A stretch of DNA of 64,000 nucleotides from Leifsonia shinshuensis. Lineage in GTDB: Bacteria; Actinomycetota; Actinomycetes; Actinomycetales; Microbacteriaceae. The translations under genes were made by a program, and so were the position numbers. Within the stretch, counting starts at the first letter, position 1. Each line of letters opens with the position of its first letter. A model generated the notes under the pieces. That model worked only from the letters and a program-made list of their open reading frames with translations. It was not told the DNA's origin and made no database searches. The stretch spans positions 928,553-992,552 of the forward strand of contig NZ_JAHHZQ010000002.1 in assembly GCF_022606355.1 (NCBI RefSeq). Direction: 5' to 3'. Below, in pieces: positions 17,316 to 25,100 of this stretch.

Positions 17316-18239
17316 GTGAAAGAGACACCAGCCATCCGCCTCTCCGGTCTGCGCAAGACCTTCGGGTCGTCGACCGCCGTCGACGGCGTCGACCTGACCG
17401 TCCGCCCGGGCGAGGTCGTCGCCCTCCTCGGCCCCAACGGCGCGGGCAAGTCCACCACGATCGACCTCGCGCTCGGCCTCGCCCGGCCGTCCGCCGGCAC
17501 TGCCGAGCTCTTCGGCGGCGACCCCCGGCGCGCGATCCGCGACGGCCGAGTCGGCGCCATGCTGCAGGGCGGTGCCCTCCTGCCGACCCTCACTGTCGCC
17601 GAGTCGGTCGCCCTGGTGGCCGCGGCGCACAAGCACCCGCTCAGCGTCGCCGAGGCGCTCGAACGGGCGCGCTGCACGGAGATCGCCAAGCAGCGCGTGG
17701 CCAAGCTCTCCGGCGGTCAGATGCAGCGGGCGCGCTTCGCGGTCGCGGTCGTGTCCAATCCAGACCTGCTCTTCCTCGACGAGCCGACCGCGGCGATGGA
17801 CGTGGAGGCCAGGCGGACCTTCTGGGTCTCGATGCGGGAGTTCACCGCGGAGGGTCGCACGGTCGTCTTCGCCACCCACTACCTCGACGAGGCCGACGCC
17901 TACGCCGATCGCATCGTCATGCTCGCCCGCGGACGGATCGTCGCCGACGGCACCCCCACCGAGGTGAAGGCGGTCGTGTCCGGCCGCCGGATCCGCGCCA
18001 CCGCCGGCTTCGCCTGGACGGGCGACGCCTCCGCGGCGATCTCGGCCCTCCCCGGCGTCCGCACCGTCGAATACCGCGCCGGCCTGCTGACCGTCGTCAG
18101 CGACGACTCCGACGCCACTCTGCGCGGGCTGCTGGCCGCGCACGACGACCTGCACGACATCGAAGTGACCGCGCACACGATGGACGAGGCCTTCCTCGCC
18201 CTGACCGACCAGCGCGACCCGGAAGGAGCAATCCGATGA
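17316..18239 (+). CDS. ABC-2 type exporter, ATP-binding protein
   Basis: 307 residues. Walker A GPNGAGKST (about 45-53), Q-loop in GAMLQGGALLP, signature LSGGQMQRARFA, Walker B LLFLDEPTAAMD and the switch His in FATHYLDEAD are all intact. A C-terminal extension of about 80 residues is typical of drug/lipid exporters of the DrrA/YvfR class. The GTG at 17316 follows GGGAG closely. The longer frame from 17250 would start inside the operator cluster, so I reject it. The stop overlaps the permease ATG (ATGA). First gene of an ABC-permease-kinase-regulator set; probably exports a toxic or membrane-active compound. Substrate unknown. Confidence 0.9.
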   Translation: MKETPAIRLSGLRKTFGSSTAVDGVDLTVRPGEVVALLGPNGAGKSTTIDLALGLARPSAGTAELFGGDPRRAIRDGRVGAMLQGGALLPTLTVAESVALVAAAHKHPLSVAEALERARCTEIAKQRVAKLSGGQMQRARFAVAVVSNPDLLFLDEPTAAMDVEARRTFWVSMREFTAEGRTVVFATHYLDEADAYADRIVMLARGRIVADGTPTEVKAVVSGRRIRATAGFAWTGDASAAISALPGVRTVEYRAGLLTVVSDDSDATLRGLLAAHDDLHDIEVTAHTMDEAFLALTDQRDPEGAIR

Positions 18240-18979
18240 GCATCGCCTACATGGGGCGCGAGTCCCTCCGCCAGCTGAAGAACATGCGGGCCATGATCTT
18301 CACCCTCGCCGTGCCGCTGGTCATGCTGCTGGCCTTCGGCGGCACCTTCGGAGGCCAGGGCCAGGTGGATGCCGTGACCCACCTCCCCTGGATCGTCGTC
18401 ACGACCATCCAGGTGTCGGCGTACGGCGGCATGATGGCCGCCCTGTCGCAGGCCTTCACGATCGTCACAGAGCGCTCGCTCGGCTGGAACCGGCAGCTGC
18501 GGATCACCCCGCTCAGCGGGACGGGCTACCTCGTCTCCAAGCTGGTCGCGGCACTCGCCCTGGCCCTGTTCAGCATCGTGGTGATCGTGACGGTGTCGAT
18601 GGTGCTGTACCACCCGGCCCTGTCGATCGGGAGCTGGCTGCTGGCCTGCCTCGGCATCTGGTGCGGCGTCGTGCCGTTCGCCCTGCTCGGCATCCTGGTC
18701 GGGCAGTTCGCGAAGCCCGAGTTCGCGCAGCCGCTGTTCATGGCGGTGTTCATGGGCATGGCGGTACTGGGAGGACTGTGGGTCCCTCTCCAGATCTTCC
18801 CCGCGTGGGTGGCGAACGTGGCGCAGGCCGTGCCGTCGTACTGGCTCAACCGGGTCGGTCAGCTCGGAGCGCTGCAGAGCGGTGATGCGCTCACCCCGGC
18901 CCTGGTGCTGGCGGCCTGGACGGTCGTGCTCGGCGCGCTGGTGGTGTGGCGCTACCGCCGTGACGCGGCCCGCGGCTGA
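18236..18979 (+). CDS. ABC-2 type exporter, permease protein
   Basis: 247 residues with six hydrophobic segments (from about residue 20, 55, 105, 135, 165 and 225), as expected for an ABC-2 permease. The segment ERSLGWNRQLRITPLSGTGY is the coupling-helix region that contacts the ATPase, and LGGLWVPLQIFPAWVANVAQ is the conserved late loop. It overlaps the ATPase stop by 4 nt and is followed 27 nt later by the histidine kinase. Together with the ATPase it forms a half-type exporter that works as a dimer of dimers in the plasma membrane. Confidence 0.9.
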   Translation: MSIAYMGRESLRQLKNMRAMIFTLAVPLVMLLAFGGTFGGQGQVDAVTHLPWIVVTTIQVSAYGGMMAALSQAFTIVTERSLGWNRQLRITPLSGTGYLVSKLVAALALALFSIVVIVTVSMVLYHPALSIGSWLLACLGIWCGVVPFALLGILVGQFAKPEFAQPLFMAVFMGMAVLGGLWVPLQIFPAWVANVAQAVPSYWLNRVGQLGALQSGDALTPALVLAAWTVVLGALVVWRYRRDAARG

Positions 18980-19006
18980 CCGGCCGAAGCTGGCTAGGGT
19001 AGGGAC

Positions 19007-20149
19007 GTGTTCAGCAGCGACGTCGACGAGTACCGGCCCGTCGGGGTGTGGGCGCGGCTGACGCACCGCTCGGCGTTCCGTTGGTACCCGGGCGCGGTGA
19101 TCGGCCTCCTGTACCAGATCTCGGTGCTCGGCGGCCTCTGGACGTCGTCCGAGGCGCTCGCCACGAAGATCGTCGCGACCGCGCTGCTCGCCCTCGTCTA
19201 CCTCGGCTTCCTCGCCCTCCCTCCGCTGCTCTGGTGGGAGGGCGAGCGCACGCGGCTGATCGGCGTGCTCGCCTACTTCGCGCTGACGCTCACGCTCATC
19301 CCGTTCATCGGCGTCGCGACCCTCTGGACATGGGTCTACGTCGCCTGCGCCGCCGGGATGGCGATAGCGCGCACGTGGGTGTCGACCACGATCATCCTGG
19401 GCCTGGGAGCCGTGCAGCTGATCGTCTTCCTGCTCACGGGGACTTTCGACGACAACTGGTACATCGCGCTGATCACCGTCTCGATCGGCATCATGATGAG
19501 CGCCTTCGCCCGCCAGATCGACGCCCTCCGGAGGCTGCGGAGGGCTCAGGGCGAGATCGCCCGCCTGGCCGTCGTGGAGGAGCGGGCGCGGTTCTCGCGC
19601 GACATGCACGACGTGCTCGGCCACTCGCTCACCGTCGTGACGGTCAAGTCGGAGCTGGCCCGCCGGCTCATCCCGGTCGACCCCGGCCGGGCGGAAGAGG
19701 AACTCGCCGACATCGAGCGGCTCACCCGGTCGGCGCTGGCCGACCTCCGCGCGGCCGTCGCCGGCTACCGCGAGATGAGCCTGTCCACCGAACTCGCCGC
19801 TGCGCAGGCCGGGCTGGCGGCGGCCGACATCCAGGCGCACCTCCCGCGCAACGGCGAGGAGGTCGCCCCCGACCTCCGCGAGCTGTTCGGCTGGGTGCTG
19901 CGCGAGGGCGTCACGAACGTCATCCGGCACTCCGGCTCGCGCAACTGCTGGGTCACCGTGGAGCCGGAGGCGCTGCGGATCGAGGACGACGGCCGCGGGC
20001 CCGCGCCCTTCGGTTCCGACCGCCGCGACCTCGTGCGCGGGTCGGGCATCGCCGGCCTCGCGGCGCGAGCGGGGGAGTCGGGGGCCGCGCTCACCGTGGA
20101 GGCCGGGCCGCGCGGCGGCACCCTCCTGACCGTCCGGAGGCTGCCATGA
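19007..20149 (+). CDS. Sensor histidine kinase, DesK/NarL class
   Basis: 380 residues. Five or six N-terminal membrane helices (about 20-165) are followed by a HisKA_3 dimerisation segment. The phospho-acceptor His lies in SRDMHDVLGHSLTVV (near residue 201), and a HATPase_c domain contains EGVTNVIRHS, EDDGRG and GSGIAGLAARA. The arrangement resembles DesK-type kinases that sense membrane state. The GTG at 19007 has TAGGGT 6 nt upstream, so the kinase may have its own leaderless transcript although it lies only 27 nt after the permease. It overlaps the response regulator by ATGA. Confidence 0.93.
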   Translation: MFSSDVDEYRPVGVWARLTHRSAFRWYPGAVIGLLYQISVLGGLWTSSEALATKIVATALLALVYLGFLALPPLLWWEGERTRLIGVLAYFALTLTLIPFIGVATLWTWVYVACAAGMAIARTWVSTTIILGLGAVQLIVFLLTGTFDDNWYIALITVSIGIMMSAFARQIDALRRLRRAQGEIARLAVVEERARFSRDMHDVLGHSLTVVTVKSELARRLIPVDPGRAEEELADIERLTRSALADLRAAVAGYREMSLSTELAAAQAGLAAADIQAHLPRNGEEVAPDLRELFGWVLREGVTNVIRHSGSRNCWVTVEPEALRIEDDGRGPAPFGSDRRDLVRGSGIAGLAARAGESGAALTVEAGPRGGTLLTVRRLP

Positions 20150-20754
20150 CCATCCGCCTGCTGCTCGCCGACGACCAAGCGCTGGTGCGCGGGGCGCTGG
20201 CTGCGCTCCTCGACCTCGAGCCCGACCTGGAGGTCGTGGCCCAGGTCGGCCGCGGCGACGAGGTCATCGACGCCGCGCGCTCGTCCGCCGCTGATGTCGC
20301 GCTCCTGGACGTCGAGATGCCGGGCCTCGACGGCATCCAGGTGGCGGCGCAGCTCCAGGCGGCGCTGCCGTCGTGCCGCTCGCTCATCGTCACCACGTTC
20401 GGGAGGCCGGGCTACCTGCGCAGGGCGATGGAGGCCGGTGCCGCGGGCTTCATCGTCAAGGACACCCCGTCGGGCCAGCTCGCCGACGCGGTGCGGCGGG
20501 TCGCCTCGGGCCTGCGGGTCGTCGACCCGGCGCTCGCCGCCGAGTCGCTGGCCTCCGGCGCCTCCCCGTTGACGGTGCGAGAGGCCGAGGTGCTGGCGGT
20601 GGCCGGGGAGGGCGGGACGATCACCGACATCGCGCGCCGGCTGCACCTCAGCGACGGCACCGTGCGCAACCACCTGTCGAGCGCGATCGGCAAGACGGGA
20701 GCGCGCAACCGCTCCGAAGCGGTCGCGATCGCGACGCGCCAGGGTTGGCTGTAG
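20146..20754 (+). CDS. Response regulator, NarL/LuxR family
   Basis: 202 residues. The receiver domain (1-118) has LLADDQ, the phospho-acceptor Asp54 in LLDVEMPGLDG, Thr in VTTFGRPGY and Lys in FIVKDTPSG. A LuxR-type helix-turn-helix follows (about 138-198, LTVREAEVLAVAGEG ... IARRLHLSDGTVRNHLSSAI). It is translationally coupled to the kinase and completes the exporter/two-component set. The likely target is the exporter promoter near 17222-17255. Its stop converges on DUF3073 with a dyad at 20772-20832 between them. Confidence 0.95.
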   Translation: MTIRLLLADDQALVRGALAALLDLEPDLEVVAQVGRGDEVIDAARSSAADVALLDVEMPGLDGIQVAAQLQAALPSCRSLIVTTFGRPGYLRRAMEAGAAGFIVKDTPSGQLADAVRRVASGLRVVDPALAAESLASGASPLTVREAEVLAVAGEGGTITDIARRLHLSDGTVRNHLSSAIGKTGARNRSEAVAIATRQGWL

Positions 20755-20771
20755 AAGCGCCTACGGCGCGT

Positions 20772-20832
20772 CGACATTCGTCACGAATCCGCTGTTTCGT
20801 GGCACGAATGTCGGGATTCGTCACGAATGTGT
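20772..20832. repeat. Large imperfect dyad between convergent genes
   Basis: CATTCGTCACGAATCC (20775-20790) faces GGATTCGTCACGAATG (20814-20829); they pair except for one central base. Each half is itself almost a palindrome (ATTCGT-C-ACGAAT), and a third ACGAATG occurs at 20804-20810. It lies between the stops at 20754 and 20866. Possibly a bidirectional terminator, or an operator given the internal symmetry. Confidence 0.7.
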
Positions 20833-20865
20833 GCGGCTCGGGGAGCGCGCAGTGCGCCGACGCGC

Positions 20866-21099
20866 TCAGGCGCGCTTCGGCGTCTCGGACTCGGTTTCTT
20901 CGTAGTCCTCTTCGGCGTCGTCGTACTCGTCGGCGCCCTCGGGCTCGTAGTCGGCCCACGCGTCGTACTGGTGCTCGTCGTCGTGGTGGGAATGCCCGGT
21001 CAGCTCGCGCTCGAGCGCGTCGTAGTTGACGTTCGGACTGAACGACTTCAACTGGCGAGCGATCTTCGTGTGCTTTGCCTTTTGACGGCCGCGCCCCAT
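20866..21099 (-). CDS. DUF3073 family protein
   Basis: 77 residues. The basic start MGRGRQKAKHTKIARQLKSF is followed by SPNVNYDALERELTG and a strongly acidic tail with repeated DE/EE. This is the typical DUF3073 layout of actinobacteria, where the gene usually follows purM. Here about 9 kb of other genes separate the two. AAAGGGGG precedes the ATG at 21099. The longer open frame upstream overlaps the opposite-strand monooxygenase and is not used. Function unknown; the basic head suggests RNA or nucleic acid contact, which is inference only. Confidence 0.92.
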   Translation of the reverse strand: MGRGRQKAKHTKIARQLKSFSPNVNYDALERELTGHSHHDDEHQYDAWADYEPEGADEYDDAEEDYEETESETPKRA

Positions 21100-21237
21100 G
21101 CGTGACCCCCTTTTGGTCCTGCCCGGGGAATGGCACCCGGGGATCCAACAGAAATAGTGAAAACTAGCGTCGAGTTTAGCATGGTGGCCCCCATGGACCC
21201 CGAGTCGTCGCACAGCGTCGAATGATGGAATGAGCGC

Positions 21238-22311
21238 GTGATCACTGGAATGACCGACACCCAGGTGGTGATCGTCGGCGCCGGGCAGGCCGGGCTCGCG
21301 GTCGCCTACTACCTGCGTCGGTTCGAGCTGACTCCCGGCGAGGATTTCGTGATCCTCGACCGCGGTCCCGGCACGGGGGGCGCGTGGCAGCACCGGTGGG
21401 ACGCACTGCGTCTGGGCAGCGCTCACCACGTGAACGATCTTCCAGGAATGTCCGAGCTGGGACTCAGCTTCGACACGGCCGACCGCACCCTTCCGGCCAA
21501 GGACATCGTGGCGGGGTACTACCGCCGCTACGAGGACCACTTCGGCCTCCAGGTGCAGCGCCCGGTCACTGTCTCGCGGGTCTTCGACCGCGGCGCCGAC
21601 CTCGTCGTCGCGCACGACCAGGGCGAGACGCGCACCCGCATCGTCGTCAACGCGACCGGCACCTGGGGCGCGCCGTTCATCCCGTGGTATCCGGGGATGG
21701 GCGATTTCGCCGGGCGGCATCTGCACACCTCGTCGTACACCTCGGCCGAGGAGCTGGCGGGGCAGTCCGTCGTCGTGGTCGGCGGCGGCACGAGCGCGAT
21801 CGGCTTCCTCCTCGAGCTGGAGGGCGTGGCCGGCGAGCTGACCTGGGCGACCCGTCGGCCGGTGGACTTCCGCGACGAGTCGGAGCTCACGATCGAGGGC
21901 GGTGTCGCAGCCGTCGCGGCGCAGGACGCCGCCGCTCGCGCCGGCCAGGCCCTGCCGAGCATCGTCAGCGGCACCGGCGTTCCGCGCACCCGGCGCATCG
22001 CCGCCGGCATCGACCGCGGGCTGCTGGTGGAGCGCGGGATGTTCGCGCGCATCGAGCGCGACGGAGTGGTCTGGGACGACGGGTCCACGACGCGCGCCGA
22101 CGCGATCATCTGGGCGACCGGCTTCCGTCCGGAGCTGCGGCACCTCGCCCCGCTCAAGCTGCGCGAGAAGGCGGGCGGCCTGACGGTGGCCTCCGGAGCC
22201 GCCTGGCAGGACTCGCGGATCTTCCTCGCCGGCTACGGCCCCCAGGCGAGCACCATCGGCGCGAACCGCGCCGGCCGCGTGATCGCCCGCCAGATCATGG
22301 CCCAGATCTAG
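21238..22311 (+). CDS. FAD-dependent monooxygenase/oxidoreductase (CzcO-like)
   Basis: 357 residues. The FAD Rossmann motif is VVIVGAGQAGLAVAYYL (about 8-24) and the NADPH motif is VVVVGGGTSAIGFL (about 178-191). The Baeyer-Villiger/FMO-like GGAW motif occurs in GPGTGGAWQHRWD, and ATGFRPELRHL lies near the C-terminus. This fits flavin-containing monooxygenases of the CzcO/YhhX-like group; the substrate is unknown. GTG 21238 and ATG 21250 are both possible starts; neither has a clear ribosome site, and TGGAAT 6 nt before the GTG slightly favours it. Monocistronic, followed by the palindrome array. Confidence 0.85.
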   Translation: MITGMTDTQVVIVGAGQAGLAVAYYLRRFELTPGEDFVILDRGPGTGGAWQHRWDALRLGSAHHVNDLPGMSELGLSFDTADRTLPAKDIVAGYYRRYEDHFGLQVQRPVTVSRVFDRGADLVVAHDQGETRTRIVVNATGTWGAPFIPWYPGMGDFAGRHLHTSSYTSAEELAGQSVVVVGGGTSAIGFLLELEGVAGELTWATRRPVDFRDESELTIEGGVAAVAAQDAAARAGQALPSIVSGTGVPRTRRIAAGIDRGLLVERGMFARIERDGVVWDDGSTTRADAIIWATGFRPELRHLAPLKLREKAGGLTVASGAAWQDSRIFLAGYGPQASTIGANRAGRVIARQIMAQI

Positions 22312-22378
22312 CGCGCCGCGCCGCGCGCTTCACGCCGCCCGCTCCGCGCGCCGCCCTCGCGCCGCGCACGTCGCGCGC

Positions 22379-23079
22379 CGAGGGGCACGCAAACGCCCCT
22401 ACCCGCCCCCTTTTCGGGCGCCTACGTGCCCTTCGATCGCGCCTGGACCGGCGGACGTGCGCTCGGGCCCGCCCGGGCGAAGCGCCGAGGGGCACGCAAA
22501 CGCCCCTACCCGCCCCCGTTTCGGGCACCTACGTGCCCTTCGGTCGGACCTGGACTCGTCGACGCGCAACTGGTGCCGTGCACGGGTGAAGCGGCGAGGG
22601 GCACGCAGATGCCCCTACCCGGACCCGTTCCGGGCACCTACGTGCCCTTCGGTCGCACCAGGACTTGTGGACGCGCACCCGGTGCCCTGCAAGGTGAAGC
22701 CGAGGGGCACGCAAACGCCCCTACCCGGACCCTTTTCGGGCACCTACGTGCCCTTCGGTTGCACCTTCACTTGTGGGCGTGCGCTCGGGCCCTGCGCGCG
22801 CGAAGCGTCGAGGGGCACGCAAACGCCCCTACCCGCGTCCCTTTCGGGCACCTACGTGCCCTTCGGTTGCAACTTGACTTGTGGACGTGCGCTCGGGCCC
22901 TGCGCGCGCGAAGCGTCGAGGGGCACGCAGATGCCCCAGCCCGCGTCCCCTTCGGGCACCTACGTGCCCTTCGCTCGCACCTGGACTGGCGACGGGACGG
23001 GCGACCTCCGCCGCCGAAGCGGCGAGGGGCACGTTGTTGTCACTTTCGGGGGCGGAAAGTGACGACAGCGTGCCCCTCG
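22379..23079. repeat. Tandem array of seven 57-bp palindromes
   Basis: This occupies nearly all of the 794-bp gap between the monooxygenase (+) and the glucosidase (-). Units of exactly 57 bp lie at 22379-22435, 22486-22542, 22595-22651, 22701-22757, 22809-22865, 22917-22973 and 23023-23079. They are separated by 49-52-bp spacers that also resemble one another. Units start CGAGGGGCACGC and end CGTGCCCTTCG (CCTCG in the last). Units 1-6 share the core CAAACGCCCCTACCC (unit 3: CAGATGCCCCTACCC; unit 6: CAGATGCCCCAGCCC). Unit 7 instead carries the GTTGTTGTCACTTTC core of the solitary element at 11849. Open frames here encode only the repeat (recurrent GTYVPFG) and are not genes. Confidence 0.92.
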
Positions 23080-23105
23080 GGGACGCGGCGCGGGGCGCGG
23101 CGGTG

Positions 23106-25100
23106 TCAGACCTCCACGGTGCGCTCGGCGCCCGCGAAGCGCAGGCCGCTCACGCGGATGCGGCCGGCGGCCGGACTCGGGCGCACGTCGAGCGTTCCGG
23201 CCTGGGCATCGGGGCGGAGGCCGAGGCGGGCCGAGAGCACAGCGACGGCCGCCGCGGCCGACCAGGCCTGCGGACGGCAGGCCGCCGGGTAGGGCACGGG
23301 CGACGAGGTCTGCGCCGCCGGGTCGCCGGAGTGCAGCTCCGGCATCCGGTAGCCGAAGCCCGAAGCGGCGGCCAGGAGGCCGTCGGCGAGCTGGTCGGCC
23401 TCCGCGATGTGGCCGTCGCGGGCGAGCCCGGTGATCGCGATCGCCGTGTCGTGCGCCCAGACCGAGCCGCCGTGGTAGCTGAGCGGCCAGTAGCCTCCCG
23501 CGTCGGTCGACATGGTTCGCAGGCCGTAGCCGGACGACAGCTCCGGCGATGCGAGGCGACGCGCGATCAGCGCGGACTGCTCGGGCGTGAGGATGCCGGT
23601 GCCCAGGAGGTGGCCGATGTTGCTGGTCACGGTGTCGACCTTCCGCTTGGCCGCGTCGAGCGCGACGGCCGGGTAGGCGCCGTCCGGGTCGTCGATCCAG
23701 AACGCGTCGGCGAAGCGGGCCTTGAGGCCGGCGGCCCAGCGCCGCCACTCGTCGGCGCCCTCGAGGCCGAACGCCTCCAGCAGCTCGGCGCCGCCGATGG
23801 CGGCCTCGTACGCGTAGCCCTGCACCTCGCAGAGCGCGATCGGGCCGTCGGCCAGGGTGCCGTCCTTCCACTGGATGGAATCTCCCGAGTCCTTCCAACC
23901 CTGGTTCGCGAGTCCGTGGCCTGTGGTGTCGACGTACTCCAGGAACCCGTCGCCGTCGCTGTCGCCGTGGTCGCGCATCCAGGCGAGGGCGGCCTGCATC
24001 GCGGGGAGCAGGTCGCGCACCTGGTCGTCGGGCATCCCCCACTTCCACGCGTCGTGGAGGAGGCCGATCCACAGGGCCGTCGCGTCGACGGTGCCGTAGT
24101 ACAGCGGGGGCAGCACCACGCCCTCGCCCGGGATGGTCAACGCGGCGGGTCGCAGCTCGTGCATGATCTTGCCCGGCTGCTCGGCGGTCTCCGCCACATT
24201 CCGCGTGCCCTGGAAGTGCGCGAGCACGCGCAGCGTGGAGGCGGCGATGTCAGTGCCGAGTGGCAGCAGCATGCGCGCCGCCCACAGCGAGTCGCGGCCG
24301 AACAGCGTGAAGAACCACGGGGCGCCCGCCGCGAGGAAGACATCGTCCGGACGCGCCGTCGTCGACATGCGCAGCGACTGGAGGTCGGCCACAGCGCGGT
24401 CGAGCCACGATGCCAGCCGCGAGTCGCCGGTGGTCGCGCGGAAGGCGGCCCAGTCTGCCGAGGGTGCGGCGCCGGCGACGACGGCGGTCGGGTCGTCGAC
24501 CGCCACCGTCCATTCCAGCGCGACCTGACCGTGGGCGGGAACCTCGATCTCCCAGTCCATCCAGACGTCCGCGTCGTCGAGCGCGACGCGCGCGCCGACG
24601 GCCGTCAGCTGCGCGGTGACCTGCCCCGACCGGAACTCCACACCCTCGCCCGCGGGCTGTGCGGACACCGGGTGCTCGGCGCCGGACAGCCCGGCCTTGA
24701 TGGTCTGCATGGGCGTGAAGTCGCCGCGCACCGACACCGTGACGGTGGTCGCGATCGGGCTGCCCAGGGCGTTGCGGAGCTCGATGCGCTCGTGCAGCCT
24801 GCCCTCGCGTACGGTGCGCGTGCGGTCGACGCGGACGCGTGGGTCTGCCGTCGCGTCGTCGAGGCGCCGGGCCAGCGCGGTGAAGACCGCTGTCGCCGCG
24901 TCGGGTCCTGCCGTCGCGATGTGCTCGGGCTGCTCGCCTCCGACGGTCAGGACGACGCGGTCGAGCACGCGCAGGTCGGAGTGGTAGAACCCGTGGATCC
25001 CGTTGCCGTCGACGGTGCCGTCCGCGGCGGACCAGGCCTGGCTGGGGGCGGTGAGCAGTACGACGCTGTCGTGCAGCAGGGGTTGGAGCGGCTGGGTCAT
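23106..25100 (-). CDS. Amylo-alpha-1,6-glucosidase / glycogen-debranching-type glycoside hydrolase
   Basis: 664 residues. The N-terminal glycogen-debranching N domain (GDE_N, about 10-220) has HGFYHSDLRVLDR. A six-hairpin (alpha/alpha) hydrolase domain (about 255-640) follows, with FTLFGRDSLWAARMLLP, GEGVVLPPLYYGTVDATALW, NQGWKDSGDSIQ and WPLSYHGGSVWAHDTAIA, matching actinobacterial amylo-alpha-1,6-glucosidases. It would remove alpha-1,6 branches or linked sugars from imported oligosaccharides in the cytoplasm; no signal peptide is seen. The ATG at 25100 overlaps the peptidase stop (ATGA). It is the last gene of the transport operon 29233 to 23106. The exact substrate is unknown. Confidence 0.88.
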   Translation of the reverse strand: MTQPLQPLLHDSVVLLTAPSQAWSAADGTVDGNGIHGFYHSDLRVLDRVVLTVGGEQPEHIATAGPDAATAVFTALARRLDDATADPRVRVDRTRTVREGRLHERIELRNALGSPIATTVTVSVRGDFTPMQTIKAGLSGAEHPVSAQPAGEGVEFRSGQVTAQLTAVGARVALDDADVWMDWEIEVPAHGQVALEWTVAVDDPTAVVAGAAPSADWAAFRATTGDSRLASWLDRAVADLQSLRMSTTARPDDVFLAAGAPWFFTLFGRDSLWAARMLLPLGTDIAASTLRVLAHFQGTRNVAETAEQPGKIMHELRPAALTIPGEGVVLPPLYYGTVDATALWIGLLHDAWKWGMPDDQVRDLLPAMQAALAWMRDHGDSDGDGFLEYVDTTGHGLANQGWKDSGDSIQWKDGTLADGPIALCEVQGYAYEAAIGGAELLEAFGLEGADEWRRWAAGLKARFADAFWIDDPDGAYPAVALDAAKRKVDTVTSNIGHLLGTGILTPEQSALIARRLASPELSSGYGLRTMSTDAGGYWPLSYHGGSVWAHDTAIAITGLARDGHIAEADQLADGLLAAASGFGYRMPELHSGDPAAQTSSPVPYPAACRPQAWSAAAAVAVLSARLGLRPDAQAGTLDVRPSPAAGRIRVSGLRFAGAERTVEV

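Noticed and set aside
17098..17328. Minus-strand ORF of 76 codons upstream of mgtA
   Set aside because: It lies across the M-box and the divergent promoter region; no ribosome site, sequence explained by the riboswitch.
22379..23079. CRISPR array
   Set aside because: Repeats are palindromic across 57 bp, spacers are similar to each other, and no cas genes are near.
22426..23292. Open frames translating to repeated GTYVPFG and RGTQTPLP
   Set aside because: They only translate the palindrome array in two frames; no start site or homologous domain.
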